64,000 nucleotides of DNA from Mesocentrotus franciscanus (GCA_037976565.1 CP137666.1:60944605-61008604), one strand, 5' to 3'; shown: positions 1 to 12,714, numbered from the stretch's first letter. Numbers and translations are program-made. Notes: generated by a model not told the origin, from the letters alone.

Positions 1-843
1 TTTCATCCCTGAAAATAAATTAAAGAAATCCCACCACCTCTCGGATCTAACTAACCTCTGTTCCCTTTGACGATTCTTCGGCAGGATAACACAGTCCCAC
101 GTGGGAATCACCTGTCGTTAAATATTTGCTTATCCCTACAACCCATCTAAATGAACTTATTTGTAGGATGAATGAAATGAGGGAGTCCAGGGGTAAGAAA
201 GTCATTTTAATTCAATTTTCAAATTATAAACCATTAACTTATGGGAAGAAAAACAATCAGAAAAATATTTTCTTGCCAAAAGAAAAAAAGAAAGTTGATC
301 ACAGGATATAAAGTTTGTATAAAACATATAAGAAGAAATATCTCTATTTCTTTGTTCATTTTCACATCACATTCAACACATAATTACTGGGAGCTTGTGC
401 ATACGTGGAGATCGATGCGCCTAATTGCCCCAATATGACATTCACAGAGAGAAAGGGAATTTGTATGAAGAATCATATTACAAGAGCTAAAGTGGCATAC
501 ATGTACATTGCAGGATATGTATACCGGTAGTCATAGTCTAACTACTTTTAATTCTAATTTCGTATGTTAAGTACCAGCATATGTCATGGGCTTTGCTCAA
601 GCACATACAATTACAGCTGGATGGTCAGAGCACTCTCACAATAAGCCCGCCCACTTAATTAAGAAGATTTCGTTCAATATGATGAGCATAAAGGTGATGG
701 ATCCTGCTTAAAGAATTTTCATTAAAAATTATGCTCAAAACTCAGGTTCGCTATGTATTATTCACACAAAAAATATAATTAGTTATCCTATAGTTTATAC
801 AGTTTGAATGGGGGAGCTTAGGGTAAACATACTTGCCCTGATA
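1..843. other. AT-rich non-coding stretch
   Basis: Only short chance reading frames without splice context or recognisable motifs are present. I see no gene, RNA or clear repeat boundary in this stretch. Confidence 0.5.
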
Positions 844-1834
844 TTAAAGTACAAGTCCACTCCACTGAAAAGTTGAGCTGATTAGACAAAAATCAAAAAA
901 CCAAATATAACTTGGTTTTGGAAAATGATGCTCAGACTTATTTTTAATAATTTTTTTTAATGAGCAAAAAACAAGTTAATGATTGAGCCGGTTCTCCCCC
1001 ACAATGCGCTTTTTGTGACGTAGGGTCCTCACAACACAGATTCGTAATGTAACCAAATTTAATGCAACCGTCTTTATGAAGTGCCTCGTTACAAACTATT
1101 TCATTCACCTTATAAGAATAACAGTATTTCAACAGTCAGAATGCAAACTGCATATATTAAAGGGAGTGTAGCATGGCAAATACTGGTTAACGCCATCAAC
1201 GTCTTCTTTTGGACAACTGCACGTAAACTAATGGACTTGATTAACGGTAGTCAGCGACTTAATCTCTACACGGTCAGTGCGCGCTAGCGTTCGCGAAACA
1301 GACCGAAGTTCTCCTCATGCTTCGGTTTCACGTATGTTGCATGCACGTGAAGGCTGCGGTCGCGTCGTCCGTAGTCGTAATTATACCCGATTGGCCCCGA
1401 GTAGGGCCACGGGACAGACACATAGTCTCGTCATGCTACATTCCCTTTAAGTGTTGCTAGGTAGGGCAAGCCATAATGTTTATCCTACCTGGCAAAGACT
1501 AATGTTGCGGTTCGGATTCTATTGTCTATTGAAATACTATTATTCTTATCAGGTGAATGAAATAGTTTGTATCGAGGAACTTCACAAAGATGTATGCATT
1601 AAATTTGGTTACATTACGAAAATAGCCTATTGTCAGAATGTATACTGCTGGTACTCTTGTTGTCAGGAGCATACGTCACATTCGTACAGCAATTAAAATT
1701 CTTTGCTCGAAATAACCGAAACAAAAACCGCTTTTAAAAATCACCTGATTGAAGTACGCCTGTGATATTTGGTAGTTTTAACCTTTGATTTATTTACAAC
1801 ATGCTATCATTTTTGAAAAGTGGAGTGGACTTAA
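844..1834. mobile_element. Degenerate long-inverted-repeat MITE, interrupted
   Basis: The left end carries AAGTCCACTCCACT next to a TTAA at 844-847, and the right end carries the reverse complement next to a TTAA at 1831-1834. Internally, about 1040-1140 is the reverse complement of about 1520-1620, so the element folds back on itself. A second, smaller TTAA element (1161-1446) sits between the arms. Sequence like the right arm recurs near 63,330-63,440. The terminal word is shared with the better-preserved elements at 7.3 and 62.4 kb, so this is probably an old relative. It has no coding capacity. Confidence 0.6.
1161..1446. mobile_element. TTAA-flanked MITE nested in an older MITE
   Basis: TTAA occurs directly outside both ends (1157-1160 and 1447-1450). 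The termini AGGGAGTGTAGCATG and CATGCTACATTCCCT are inverted repeats with one mismatch. The interior is GC-richer than its surroundings and has no coding frame. TTAA target duplication is the hallmark of piggyBac-type transposition; the assignment to that superfamily is inference from the target site only. Confidence 0.7.
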
Positions 1835-3530
1835 GCTTCAAACACTTCAGGGGGGTGTTTCACAAAGACTAAGATCGACTGAAGTTGGACTTGAACTATG
1901 GCAGGCCATTCATGCCACTGGTTGCTCTCACCATTGGTCTCTCAAGGGACGTCACAAATCTACAAAATTCACATTTTTGATAGTTCATTGTTGAAGAAAA
2001 AAAGTTACTTACATTGTAAACTTAAGTTATATTTAAGACTTGGACTTATACTACGGTATGCGATTTATGCCCTTAAAAAGTCTTGAACCAGATGTAAAAT
2101 TAGAGGGAAAAAAATAGAAATTATGATCTTTAGATAATATTTTTCCTTCAATAATGAACAATAAAAAAATGTAAATTCTGTAGATTTCTGTATATTGCAA
2201 ACAAAAGAGCCACACCCACTGTACAATTTGATTCTCTGGTTACAGTACTGAGAGGGTTATAAAACTGGGGCAGTTTAATATAATACTTGGCCGAACTCCT
2301 GAAGATGAAAATATGAGAAGTCGAACTTGCAGGTGCCATTGCTTGCGGGAATCGATTGCGTAGGAGAAGAGGAAGGGGTGGAAATGAAAAGAGTTTGGGA
2401 TGGGAGTTGGGAGGTACCCCTTGTCAGTCACTACTACTAGCTAACGGGGCCTAGGGACTCATAGCCCGTTCAGACTCAAGGAAATTCATACAAAACTCAT
2501 ACAAAAAAACATACGGGTAGTATGAACTTTAAGATTCACCATATAGTAATATGGGCGTACGGACTGGATGACAACATCGTATAAAGAAACATCATATTTA
2601 GAAACTAGTTTTGAAGAGATCAATGTGAGGGCGCACTCAAGATAATTCCCACCCAGAAATACATTTGTTTATGATACAATGCTCAGACTAGAACGGGAGC
2701 CTGATTCTTTATCAAGCTTTCATTTAACACATGCTCAAACATATCGTCATCATTATTATCAACCGACGAATTTGTACACTGATATGTATGACGGATTTGT
2801 GGATTCATAAAACCGCCAACAATATTATGTTTTGCTACACGGTGCTTCCTTATCCAACATTTCTTTATGCGACGCTCAAACTAGGAAGTAGGTAAAATCT
2901 TATCGTATAGCAAAATGATGAATTCAGGTAGTCTGTATGCAGGTATAAGGCCTCACCCTTTCACCATGAAAACATGATTCAAGTCCAAATTAAAGAGCCA
3001 GAACTGACTTTCCAAAGAGGAAAAGGAGATAGACCCTGTGATTTTCCTCTGAAAAGTCTTGCATAAATATGTAAATACAAAATAGGATAATTAGTACTAT
3101 AGAAGATATGCTGTAAAAGAAGACATGATATATTCTTGCCCTTATTAGAGATAAATCAAAGAGTAAGCAGAAAGTCAAAATAAAATAATATAAAGAGGAA
3201 CTTTTCGCATGGTTTCTTCCCGTTGAATTTACAATAAACTGATTAACTTAATAGAAAACTTAAAGAGACATTCCCTAAACTTGTGCCAAAATGTCCCGAA
3301 TCCCAGGGGAAAATGAGAAAAAAGAATATATTCAATTCAGACCAAGATTTTTGACATTGATTTAGAAGTAAAAGAATGTGGTAACCACTGAAAGTCCCTA
3401 CAGGAAATTGGTGTATATAACCACAGATACAAACTGAGACATTATACCACTGCAATAGTGCAGGTAAGATGATGGTGATCCAGATTTGCTCTGACGACAA
3501 ATGCTCTTGGCATTAATTTGTCAATGATAT
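1835..3530. other. Non-coding stretch, no supported feature
   Basis: No frame shows coding character or splice context. Short words around 2450-2900 recur in diverged form near 13.7 and 23.3-23.7 kb, which suggests an old dispersed repeat that I cannot delimit. Confidence 0.4.
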
Positions 3531-3597
3531 AAGGTTAAGGTTAGGGACTGGGTTTTAGGTTTGGGTTTTAGGTTAGGTTTAGGGTTAGGTATAGTTT
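3531..3597 (+). repeat. Degenerate TTAGGG-like interstitial telomeric tract
   Basis: The tract is a run of variants of the animal telomere hexamer (TTAGGG, TTTAGG, GGGTTTTAGG, GGTTAGG), several intact, over about 65 bases. It is too short and degenerate to be a chromosome end. A smaller trace (TAGGGTTAGGGTTTTT) occurs near 27,969. Confidence 0.55.
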
Positions 3598-4014
3598 TTT
3601 TTATTCTGGGTTAAAGTCCATTCCATTAGTGTGGAAACCTTACCCCTAACTGGGTATCTTTGACAGGATAAAGCCCGAAGTAAATGTTACCGAAGCAAAT
3701 GATGGGTCACCAAAAACACAAGTAGGTTACCTAGAATGTCAAAACGTGTATTCACAGCATATTAGTTCCTTCTAAAAATGAGGAAGAATCAATCAATCAA
3801 TTTCTTTCTATACCAGCCCCAGATTCAGTTTCCTTGTTAATATTATATCCAATTTTAGACAATACAGTAAGCATGATGTGGAGTGAAAAAAAGACATTTG
3901 ACTTAATTAAAAAGTATGCAAAGAGCATCTGCATATAAGAGTAAAGTTTAAGAGACAAGCTCTGAAAAAAATGGAGGAATAACAGTACCTAAGCTCATTA
4001 TTTTGTGCAACTAA
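3598..4014. other. Non-coding stretch
   Basis: AT-rich sequence between the telomere-like tract and a MITE copy. I see nothing specific in it. Confidence 0.4.
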
Positions 4015-4448
4015 GACCCCGTTCTCACTCACTTTGAAAGTGGTCTTAGTTAGACCGCTCCAGAGGAACGGGTCTTGAGGAACGGTTTGCGAGGGTTCAC
4101 ACTCCGAGCAGTTTTTTATGGCTCAAACCGCTCCACGAGTCAAAGTGGTCTTGTTGCTATGGCAGCTCAGGTCAGCGGGTAAATTTTTCGCGAATACTAA
4201 GCGTATGTACCGTACTACATGTTTCGCGCAACGGCACTAGACCACTTCCGTTCACACTCGCACGTTAGAGCGCTCCAAACCGCTCTTAATAAGACCCGTT
4301 CCTCAAGACCACCTCCCGAGGTGGTCTTCTGGAGCGGTCCAGAAGTCCACTTCCTGGACCACTTTGACCGTTCTCACTCACCTTAGAACCGCTCCTGAGG
4401 AACGGGTCTTAGTTAGACCGCTCCAACGAAGTGAATGAGAACGGGGTC
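4015..4448 (+). mobile_element. TWA-type MITE, copy 1
   Basis: This is a roughly 434 bp element bounded by GACCCCGTTCTCACTCACTT on the left and its near reverse complement on the right. The interior is built of short palindromic words (GACCGCTCC, GGTCTTAGTTAGACC). The same element recurs at 8.8-9.8 kb (minus orientation), 23.8 kb and 33.1 kb. At the 23.8 kb copy the target duplication is an exact TAA; here the flanks are TAA/TTA. A 3-bp TWA duplication suggests PIF/Harbinger-type mobilisation (inference). No coding capacity. Confidence 0.8.
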
Positions 4449-6510
4449 TTAGTGTACATTATTCAGGCATTCCAGTAGTAGAATCTAACAACTGTCAATG
4501 TCATATTTACACAAAGAGGTGAAATTCATTCCATTTTTCAAAGTCAAAGAAGGGCAGATGACATACATTTACATAATACTGTGGACATTAATTGTTTTAG
4601 AACATAGTTCTAGAATGTTTCATTTCCAGATATTTTGTCCCCCAAATATACGGGCAAGTGTGAATGCCCCTAGAATGCCCTGATTCAATGTCAAAGCAAC
4701 ATGTGTGTGGAAACGAATAGTAAATCTGACATTTTTATCCATCCAATTTGTGCCAAATCAATATCAACACCTACTCAAATCAGAACAATTTATGTCATAA
4801 ACTACATCTTACTTTAAAAACATTTATGATGGGTCACACCACGTTAAAGCCCATGTAGAGTTTTGGGAGAAAAAAAAGAAAATTGGAAAGAAATCTCTTG
4901 AATATAGTCTTTTTCTTCGATGCTCAATCCATGATTTTGGATGAATTTAGTGTAAATACTTGAAAAGAATGTCAGATCATGTAAAGATATATAATGCCCT
5001 ATGCTAGGATCTTTCTATCCTGATGGTTCCCTGCAAAGCAATACCTGTCATTCACGCACCCCATAGGTTTTACATGTGTCTAGTGCACAGTAACGTTATC
5101 AGGATTTATGTGCTAGGTCGGGCATATAAACTATTTGCCCCCTATCATATACTTAAAATATTCCACCTGAGGAGGGGGCTTCACAGGAGCTTAGTATTGC
5201 TTGTTTCATGCTATTCATCAATTAAAAATCAAAGAAATCTGACCACATTTTTAAAAAGTACTTTCCAAAACTGTACATGACCTTTAAGGGAAACACGAAC
5301 ATGCCCTGAACGCATGGCTGAGTGGGAGGGGTGCCGAGTTCTATTTTTTTCTGTGGTTAAATTTCCACTAAGCATGTAATCCATTTGAAATCTAGTAATC
5401 CAACTTTAATAACGCAGGTCTACAAAATTAGCTTCAACACAGCACAAAACACGATTCCACTTCTACTAACTTATCAATGGCTGGGTGCAAAATCACTCAG
5501 CCGATCTGCCTTTATTAGAGAATATGTACTCAGCAACAACAAAAAAGGAAAGTGGAATTGTTCAAAATTTCAAATAAACAGTCAATAAAATATAACAAAA
5601 TATATATATATAATATATATATTAGTGTGAGAATTCTCAACTCTGACATGACAACGGGTATTCCCCGTATGTGTTCTGTATGTGTTTGCACTTCAGAACC
5701 TGAAGAAGCCGAAAGCTCGTAATAAAATTGTAAAGTACAGCTACGTCTCACGTTCCTAGACCATTTTCTTCACGCCTATAATATACCGGTATATATTATA
5801 TATCAAATTAAAGGAAAATTAATACTCTACCAACCTCAATTAAGATCAAGTTTTGCATATTCACACTTGGATGGGCACATTCATTTAACCATTACAAGGT
5901 TTGATTAAGAAAATCCCACAATTTACATACACACCCCACCAAAAAAAGAATAAAAAATTGTGCCATAATTTGGGCATATTTCTCCTGGAAATCTTGTCAA
6001 CTGTAAGACTTGTTAAAAAGGAACATACATCTTCACTGGGTAGTTGACAGTATGAAAGTGTTATTTTGTCATAAAATGGGCTTCATATATATATTGAATT
6101 AGCAAGTCAAGGCTAGGTAGAAATTGTGGTGATTGAGTGGCTATCCAGGGCTTATATACAGGAGGGGGAGGGGGTAATGACGGTCCATTTTCTAGAGACC
6201 ACAAGCAAAATTACAACAGGATATGCAAGTTTCCTGAGATTGAGAAGGGAGAGCACACCGCTCTCTTGAATATGCCCTGATACACCCACCCTTTTCTATT
6301 CTCCACCCCCCCCCCTCTCTCTCTCTCTCTCTGCTCTCTACCCCTTCTCTCCCTTGCACCTCACTTTCCTGATCTCCTTTACCCTCCCACTCGCTGATTT
6401 TAGAGTGGGTTTTGAAGTCCATATATCTCTATCCAAACACAATGCTCATCAACAACGCTTTCCACCCATCAATACTTGTATAAAATTAGCACCCCTCCCC
6501 TTCAAGTTTT

Positions 6511-6549
<39 letters not shown>

Positions 6550-7270
6550 TATCAAGTCATTACAAAACAGAGTGTCATTTAATGTAGTTCAAGTCTCTTC
6601 ATGCAAGGTATGATGCCCCCAAGTAAAGCCTGATTATGCTTCGTCCGACACGACACAAATGAACACTTTAAAAAGATTAATTCATCTTGACATAAAATTG
6701 TTCAACACTTTTTAAAGACTGAAACCAGTGTAATACAAGATAATGTAAAATGTATCAAATGTTCTACCAGAAATAAGGCACGGTTGGCACCTGACAGATC
6801 CTCTTGATAAAACAATGGAGGAAATGGTTTTCCCAAACCAGTGACTCATTAAAAAGATAAGGTTTGCCTTTTGGCAGAAACAAGACTGATGATATCCCAT
6901 AATGCATCAGGCTTGATATGCATTAGCTTAGAAAGAGGCTCAAGGTGCTGGTAATATAAAACTTTGAACAGAGAAAGTAGGTTCACTGGTTGAAGAAATT
7001 ACTTTCAATAACAATTGTAAAGATATTTCAAATCTCCCTTCTGCTACTGCTAGTGCTAATGTCACTACATGCCATACTTTGCAGCACATACCAATAATAG
7101 CACTCATATAATATGTCTGTCACACTTGACACTCCTGGTGCTCCACTGATGCACATGAACATTTCTTTAAAAAAAATTAATTGCCTCTCATTTCATGGTC
7201 TTTTTTAAATTGTAGAATCTCAAACTAAAACAAATTTAAATTGAGGTAAACAATACAACTCTGACCATCA
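4449..7270. other. Non-coding stretch with microsatellites
   Basis: It contains an (AT)n tract near 5600-5625, a second AT palindrome near 5778-5800, and (CT)n tracts at about 6316-6332 and 6512-6546. The longest frames here are produced by low-complexity sequence. No gene is supported. Confidence 0.5.
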
Positions 7271-7842
7271 TTAAAGGGCAAGTCCACTCCAAAAATAACT
7301 TACTTTCAATAAAAGCAGAAAAATCAGACAAACCAATCAAAAAAAGTTTGAGCAAAATCGGATAACTAATAAGAAAGTTATGAATTTTTGAAAAAGTATG
7401 TAAAACTATGGAACAATGAGAATCACGACACAAATTGCCAAGATGGTTATCAGTTTGTGACGTCATGTCCTCACAACTTATCAATTGCTTTATATAGTTT
7501 TATCCCATTAATTTCCCTTTTGTTCTCCCAAAACTTGATTTCCCCATGCCTTTGCCCAGGTTATATGATTTGTATCATATTGCGTGCATGACATTTCCCA
7601 AATTTTTTTATGAATTTTGAAGAATTGATACTATTTTCTGAATATTGTATTTCATAATTATTGATTTTTATATAAATAGTTTATCAAAATTCAATTTTTT
7701 CATGATTTAACTGGACAAAATTACTCTTTATTTGTGCATCCACACAAAAACATATTACTAACAATCTAACTTGGATGCTGGTGTGAAGAAATAAGATTCT
7801 TAGGGTGAAAATAGGAAATCTATATTATCAATATAAAGAAAA

Positions 7843-8237
7843 CTAGAAAAGTCAACGCAAAGCGTAGCACCCCCCGGCCTCGCAGGGTACAAATGGCCTA
7901 TATATGTCAGAACAAGTTACCTCCATTAGACTATAATATTATATTACTAGGCAAGGAAGTTAACCACATTTTCACATATATAATTAGGTGTTTTTGCATA
8001 TTTAATGAGCTATGACCTTTGACCTTTGACCTACATACTCCGAAATCGAACCTAGGCTGTATTTTGATACCATGAACCTTCATATCAAACTTCATTAAAA
8101 TCCGTCAAACATTACTGAAGTTATTGATCGGAAACCACATTTGTTACGAACGGACAGACGCACGGACGCATGGAAGGAAGAAAGGAAGGACGGACAGTGG
8201 CGTTTCTATATCCCCTCCGACTTCGTCGGCGAGGGGA
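7843..8237 (-). mobile_element. Non-autonomous Helitron-like element
   Basis: Read on the minus strand, the insertion begins TC (8237-8236), has a short hairpin (ACGC-TTT-GCGT) near its 3' end, and ends CTAG (7846-7843), which fits the Helitron 3' CTRR rule. It sits between A and T of the host MITE. The paralogous MITE at 62.57 kb shows the uninterrupted sequence, differing by only about three bases at the junction. Near its 5' end is a strong hairpin with stem TCCGAC/GTCGGC-like arms. It carries no coding sequence and includes three TGACCT half sites (8023-8042). Confidence 0.65.
8023..8042 (-). promoter_or_regulatory. Two overlapping DR1 nuclear-receptor motifs inside the Helitron-like element
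   Basis: Three TGACCT half sites are spaced by one T each. Read on the minus strand this is AGGTCA-A-AGGTCA-A-AGGTCA, the consensus direct repeat with one-base spacing bound by HNF4- or RXR-type receptors. Motif identity is seen directly; binding or function is not shown. Confidence 0.4.
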
Positions 8238-8447
8238 TAATAATTAGTGGATAGTGAGGGCCATAGGTCACAGACTCATGAGTGAGTTGCCAATTTGTGT
8301 AGTGATTTTCAAAGTTGTTCATGTCTTTAAAAATTCATAACTTTCTTATTAGTTATCCGATTTTGCTCAAACTTTTTTTGATTGGTTTGTCTGATTTTTC
8401 TGGTTCTATTGAAAGTAAGTTATTTTTGGAGTGGACTTGGGCTTTAA

Positions 8448-8838
8448 GAAAATGTAGTTATCAAAATATTAATAACTCAAAAAATCAGAATGCTCTTAAG
8501 TGTAATTCATATTCCTTAGTGGATCTTCCATGGCATTTTAGAAGAAAAAGAAAAAGCAGATAATTTCTTTAGTTTTCTAATTCCTATCCAAGATGGCTAT
8601 TTGAGTCTCCCCAGCTTAGCATAATACACAACACAGATTTCGGGTATCGATGAACACACATTGTGCTTTAGACGAAACAGGACGTGAGAAAATCCATTCA
8701 TCAATGAAGAATGTTGCGAGTCTTCCTTTTTGGGCACCGATGGGAACACGGAGCTCAATCTAAACATATCTCTGTTTCTTAAAAGAATTATTTGTAGCTC
8801 CTATTACTAAGCGGTTAGTCATGATTGCCCAACTCAAA
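8448..8838. other. Non-coding stretch
   Basis: Sequence between two MITEs with no coding frame or motif I can support. Confidence 0.4.
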
Positions 8839-9751
8839 GACCCCGTTCTCATTCACTTCGTTGGAGCGGTCTAACTAAGACCCGTTCCTCAGGAGCGGTT
8901 CTTAGACCCCGTTCTCATTCAATTCGTTGGAGCGGTCTAACTAAGACCCGTTCCTCAGGAGCGGTTCTTAGGTGAGTGAGAACGGTCAAAGTGGTCCAGG
9001 AAGTGGACTTCTGGACCGCTTCAGAAGACCACCTCGGGAGGTGGTCTTGAGGAACGGGTCTTATTAAGAGCGGTTTGGAGCGCTCTAACGTGCGAGTGTG
9101 AACGGAAGCGTACTTTGAACGGAAGTGGTCTAGTGACGTTGCGCGAAACATGTAGTACGGTACATACGCTTAGTATTCGCGAAAAAATTTACCCGCTGAC
9201 CTGAGCTGCCATAGCAACAAGACCACTTTGACTCGTGGAGCGGTTTGAGCCATAAAAAACTGCTCGGAGTGTGAACCCTCGCAAACCGTTCCTCAAGACC
9301 CGTTCCTCTGGAGCGGTCTAACTAAGACCACTTTCAAAGTGAGTGAGAACGGGGTCTACGGTGAGTGAGAACGGTCAAAGTGGTCCAGGAAGTGGACTTC
9401 TGGACCGCTCCAGAAGACCACCTCGAGAGGTGGTCTTGAGGAACGGGTCTTATTAAGAGCGGTTTGGACCGCTCTAATGCGCAATGTGAACGGAAGCGTA
9501 CTTTGAACGGAAGTGAGCTAGTGACGTTCCGCGCGAAACATGTGGTACGGTACATACGGTTTGTATTCCGCGTGCAAAAAAATTGACCCGCTGACCTGAG
9601 CTGCCATAGCAACAAGACCACTTTGACTCGTGGAGCGGTTTGAGCCATAAAAAACTGCTCGGAGTGTGAACGCTCGCAAACCGTTCCTCAAGACCCTTTC
9701 CTCTGGAGCGGTCTAACTAAGACCACTTTCAAAGTGAGTGAGAACAGGGTC
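8839..9751 (-). mobile_element. TWA-type MITE inserted in another copy of itself
   Basis: The outer copy starts at 8839. After 66 bases a complete second copy begins (8905-9356) in the same orientation, and the remainder of the outer copy runs 9360-9751. Bases TTA (8902-8904) precede the inner copy and TAC (9357-9359) follow it, a 3-bp target duplication with one change. Removing the inner copy and one duplication restores the outer element exactly at GGTTCTTA-GGTGAG. The outer copy is itself flanked by AAA on both sides. Both copies are opposite in orientation to those at 4.0, 23.8 and 33.1 kb. Confidence 0.75.
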
Positions 9752-12413
9752 AAAGAGAAAATCAAGATGATGACTGGACATCTATGGTCCACAAGGGAGG
9801 AAGCCCTCGTCAAAGCCTGAAGCATGATAAAAACAGACCCTGACTTTCCAATAGTTTATTTGTTGACATTTTAAGAAGGGCCTGATAATTCATAACAGAG
9901 GTGTGTCACAGAGCTGTTTTGTTGGGGTAGAGCTTGGTCTTCTACTTATTGTTTTATATTTCTAGGATAGTGCATGGACAACTAGTGGATCGAAAGGGAA
10001 CGGTGGGCCCAATCCGGCCCATGCCCCCTCCATGTTTTCAAAACCCACCTGGCATTCCTTAATTGCAAAAAATAGAAAATGTGCCCCTTATTAAATTTTT
10101 AAATTCACAAGTCTAGATCCAAACCACAAATGAAAATGTTGATAACTCTTTTTTTATTTTCTTGTCACAGATTTTTTTTTGAACAGTGCCCCTTCCAAAA
10201 TCCAGGTCTTACACAGCCATATTTTTTCACTGAACCCATGTTTTTTCTTCAATCTTTTTCATTGGCACAACTTTCTTCTATTCACCTAAATACTCCAAGA
10301 TTGAACAAGAACTTACACTACCGGTATGTCCATTTTAGTAGTGTTCCTAATTACAGTTTATACATTGCTTCTCATGGTCTATTTAAAATTGTAGAATTTC
10401 AAACTAAAACAAATTTATTTTCAAAGACTCCTTTTTTCTGACCAATATGATGAATCAAAATATTTTGATGTTATTGATCCATTTAACTAAATCTAAAAAA
10501 TTATTTAATATTGACAAAAATAACATATTTTGGTCAAATCCATAGCCGTGACCATGACTGTGGTTTTCCTTTGATAATGGACTACATCCTCCCCTTGATA
10601 TAAATTATGTTAATTTTAGTTGTAGCCTATGCTAATCTTTAGATTAAATGACACTTGATATTCTATACAGAGGATTGTAAATTTTATACAAAATATCACT
10701 TTTAAATCTCATCATGAGCTTGAGAGAGGACTGATGTTTTTCTTTTCGACTGTGATTTTCTGTCCTTTTTTGGTGGATAAATGGATTCCTTGTCCCAACC
10801 TAAGTTGTCTTCCTGAAGTTTATGATTTGGCTTCATATTATGAACTTAGCACACTGTCTAAAGAACTGGGTGCTCCCTTTATTAAGCCAACTGAATGGGA
10901 GAATTCAGTAGTCAACAAGTTAACATTATCATCACTGTTTTCAAGAACACTGCTGATGATAAATTTGACTTTATATTTTCCCACCCAACAAAATGTAATT
11001 TTCATTTCATTCTTTATTTTAAATTACTTGGGGAGTGCCCAAACTGCCCCATTAATAGACAGTTTTAAACCTCTACCGTGTGAATAGAGATTTGTTGTGT
11101 CATCACTGTAGCAATATTTTTTTTTTCTTTTCTTTTCTTTCTTTTTTCTCTAGTAATGACACTGATCGGGTGGTTAGAAATGGGAACCATTTAGTCTACT
11201 TTTGAGCACCTCCCACAATAAGAAGCATTTAACAACTCTGTGTAAAATGATAGAGTTAACACTAACACCCATCTGGCTCACACGAACTCTGCATTATATG
11301 ATAAAATTATTGTGCACGGCCTTGACGCTCATAACCAGTAAGACTTTGGACAGATTTAATGCCGATCTGGCCTTCTACCAACAATCTACGAATGAAATGG
11401 TTGATACTCATCTCAACTTGCAGGAAACAATATTTTATCTTCCTGCAATATCAAGGTGTTGTGGTCTTAAGTCTGCGTTAAGCCACCACGCATTCTTCAT
11501 ATTTAAGGTGTGAATAATTTCCTCTCAATTTCCTGCGAAAAACCCACAGCTACCGCAAGGGAAAACAAGATCAATAAATCCCTTGGGGTGGGAAAAATAC
11601 AGCCTTCAAGAATTACATTGGAGGTTGTTACGTATGGATATTTTTACACTGATTGTTGTATAATGTGGTCGTGAATAGCTAGGCTAGGGTGTTCTTACAG
11701 ATACTGCTTAGGTGCTTGCATTACATTCATTTTTGAGAGGAGATGAAATAGCAAAGTTCATATTACCTTTGACAAACAGCAACTACAGCAGGAACTGGTA
11801 AACAAGAATAGCAAAATTAGGGCAACAACAATGGACGCTTTCTACTGCTGTCTTACACTCAGTATTCTGGTATCAGAGACAGTGGCGTAGCTATGGAGGC
11901 ACTGGAGGAACATGCCCCCCCCCAAAAAAAAAAATGGGAGCTAGAGAAAGATAGTTATGATCATGACAAGATGATAGCACCCACGTCCCATGTACACTCT
12001 CCCCTTGCATTTCTTCCTCATGTACCGGTATGAACAATGCAGCTCATGAAAATGTCTGTGTCTGAATCATCTGTGTAGATATCTGTATGTGAGAATATAG
12101 GATTGTACAGTACAGGTTTGTTTGAGATTATGCTTGCAACTAAGGTCGTAAGAACATATGATATTGAAAACCGCAGCGGGTATTTCTAAAAAATAAAACA
12201 ATTAAAAACATAATACCCTTCACATCCCTGTATTTTATAACACACAGACAGCAAGTATAGTTGTGTGCAGCTACTTTCTTTCATCTCTACTTGTCATTCA
12301 TGTACACATAAGAAAGGCTGCGGTTGGTTTCCTTTATCATTAGTGAACGAGCCAGTCTTGGTCACCTGTGAAGGATTAAAACCAACCTGTGTACCTACCT
12401 CACCAGGTACTCC
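9752..12413. other. Non-coding stretch
   Basis: No coding region or delimited repeat is supported. A fragment near 10,860-10,930 resembles one near 22,910-22,980, suggesting an old dispersed repeat. A poly-C/poly-A run near 11,918-11,935 is preceded by words typical of a diverged dispersed repeat (GTGGCGTAGCTATGG). Confidence 0.4.
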
Positions 12414-12416
12414 CTA

Positions 12417-12640
12417 TTGGAATAGCTGTTCAATGTCTCTAATCAACAGCCTGCCTGTGTGGCCCGCTTGAACATGTAGGTGAACTTGGCCTCCAAAAGA
12501 AACAGATGAGTTAACACCACTGCCAAGTCTGAGAAAACTATGTTCTAGAAAATACATAGTGTGAACAAACGGTTCTAGTTCATATCCGCGTTCAAATAGC
12601 AGGTATATCCCTACATCACAGAAAACATCTTTTAGGATAA
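12417..12640 (-). CDS. Candidate terminal coding exon, product unknown
   Basis: On the minus strand a pyrimidine-rich tract ending in AG (just above 12,640) precedes an open frame of about 74 codons ending in TAG. The translated stretch has a balanced, protein-like composition (segments such as FERGYELEPF and GGQVHLHVQAGHTG), unlike the low-complexity frames around it. It could be the last exon of a minus-strand gene, conceivably the one starting at 46-51 kb, but no joining exons are visible. No family is recognised. The alternative is a chance frame or an old pseudo-exon. Confidence 0.3.
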
Positions 12641-12714
12641 ATAGGAAAGCAGGGAGGGTAACTTCCATGAATTTAAGAATTATTTTTTGTACTTTATAAA
12701 CCTTTTAGTCCTCT

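Larger units (their letters stand above)
7271..8447. mobile_element. TTAA-flanked long-TIR MITE, copy A
   Basis: TTAA lies at 7271-7274 and 8444-8447. The inverted termini begin AGGGCAAGTCCACTCC / AGCCCAAGTCCACTCC and stay similar for roughly 110-120 bases. A second copy at 62,354-63,222 aligns along its length. The present copy is longer because a Helitron-like element (7843-8237) has inserted in it. No protein is encoded. Piggybac-like target preference is inferred from TTAA alone. Confidence 0.85.

Noticed and set aside
3531..3597. Chromosome end
   Set aside because: The telomere-like tract is short, degenerate and followed by tens of kilobases of ordinary sequence.
8915..9648. Minus-strand frames of 78 and 104 residues repeated at several loci
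   Set aside because: They lie within the TWA MITE; the palindromic composition keeps frames open, and copies are broken differently at each locus.
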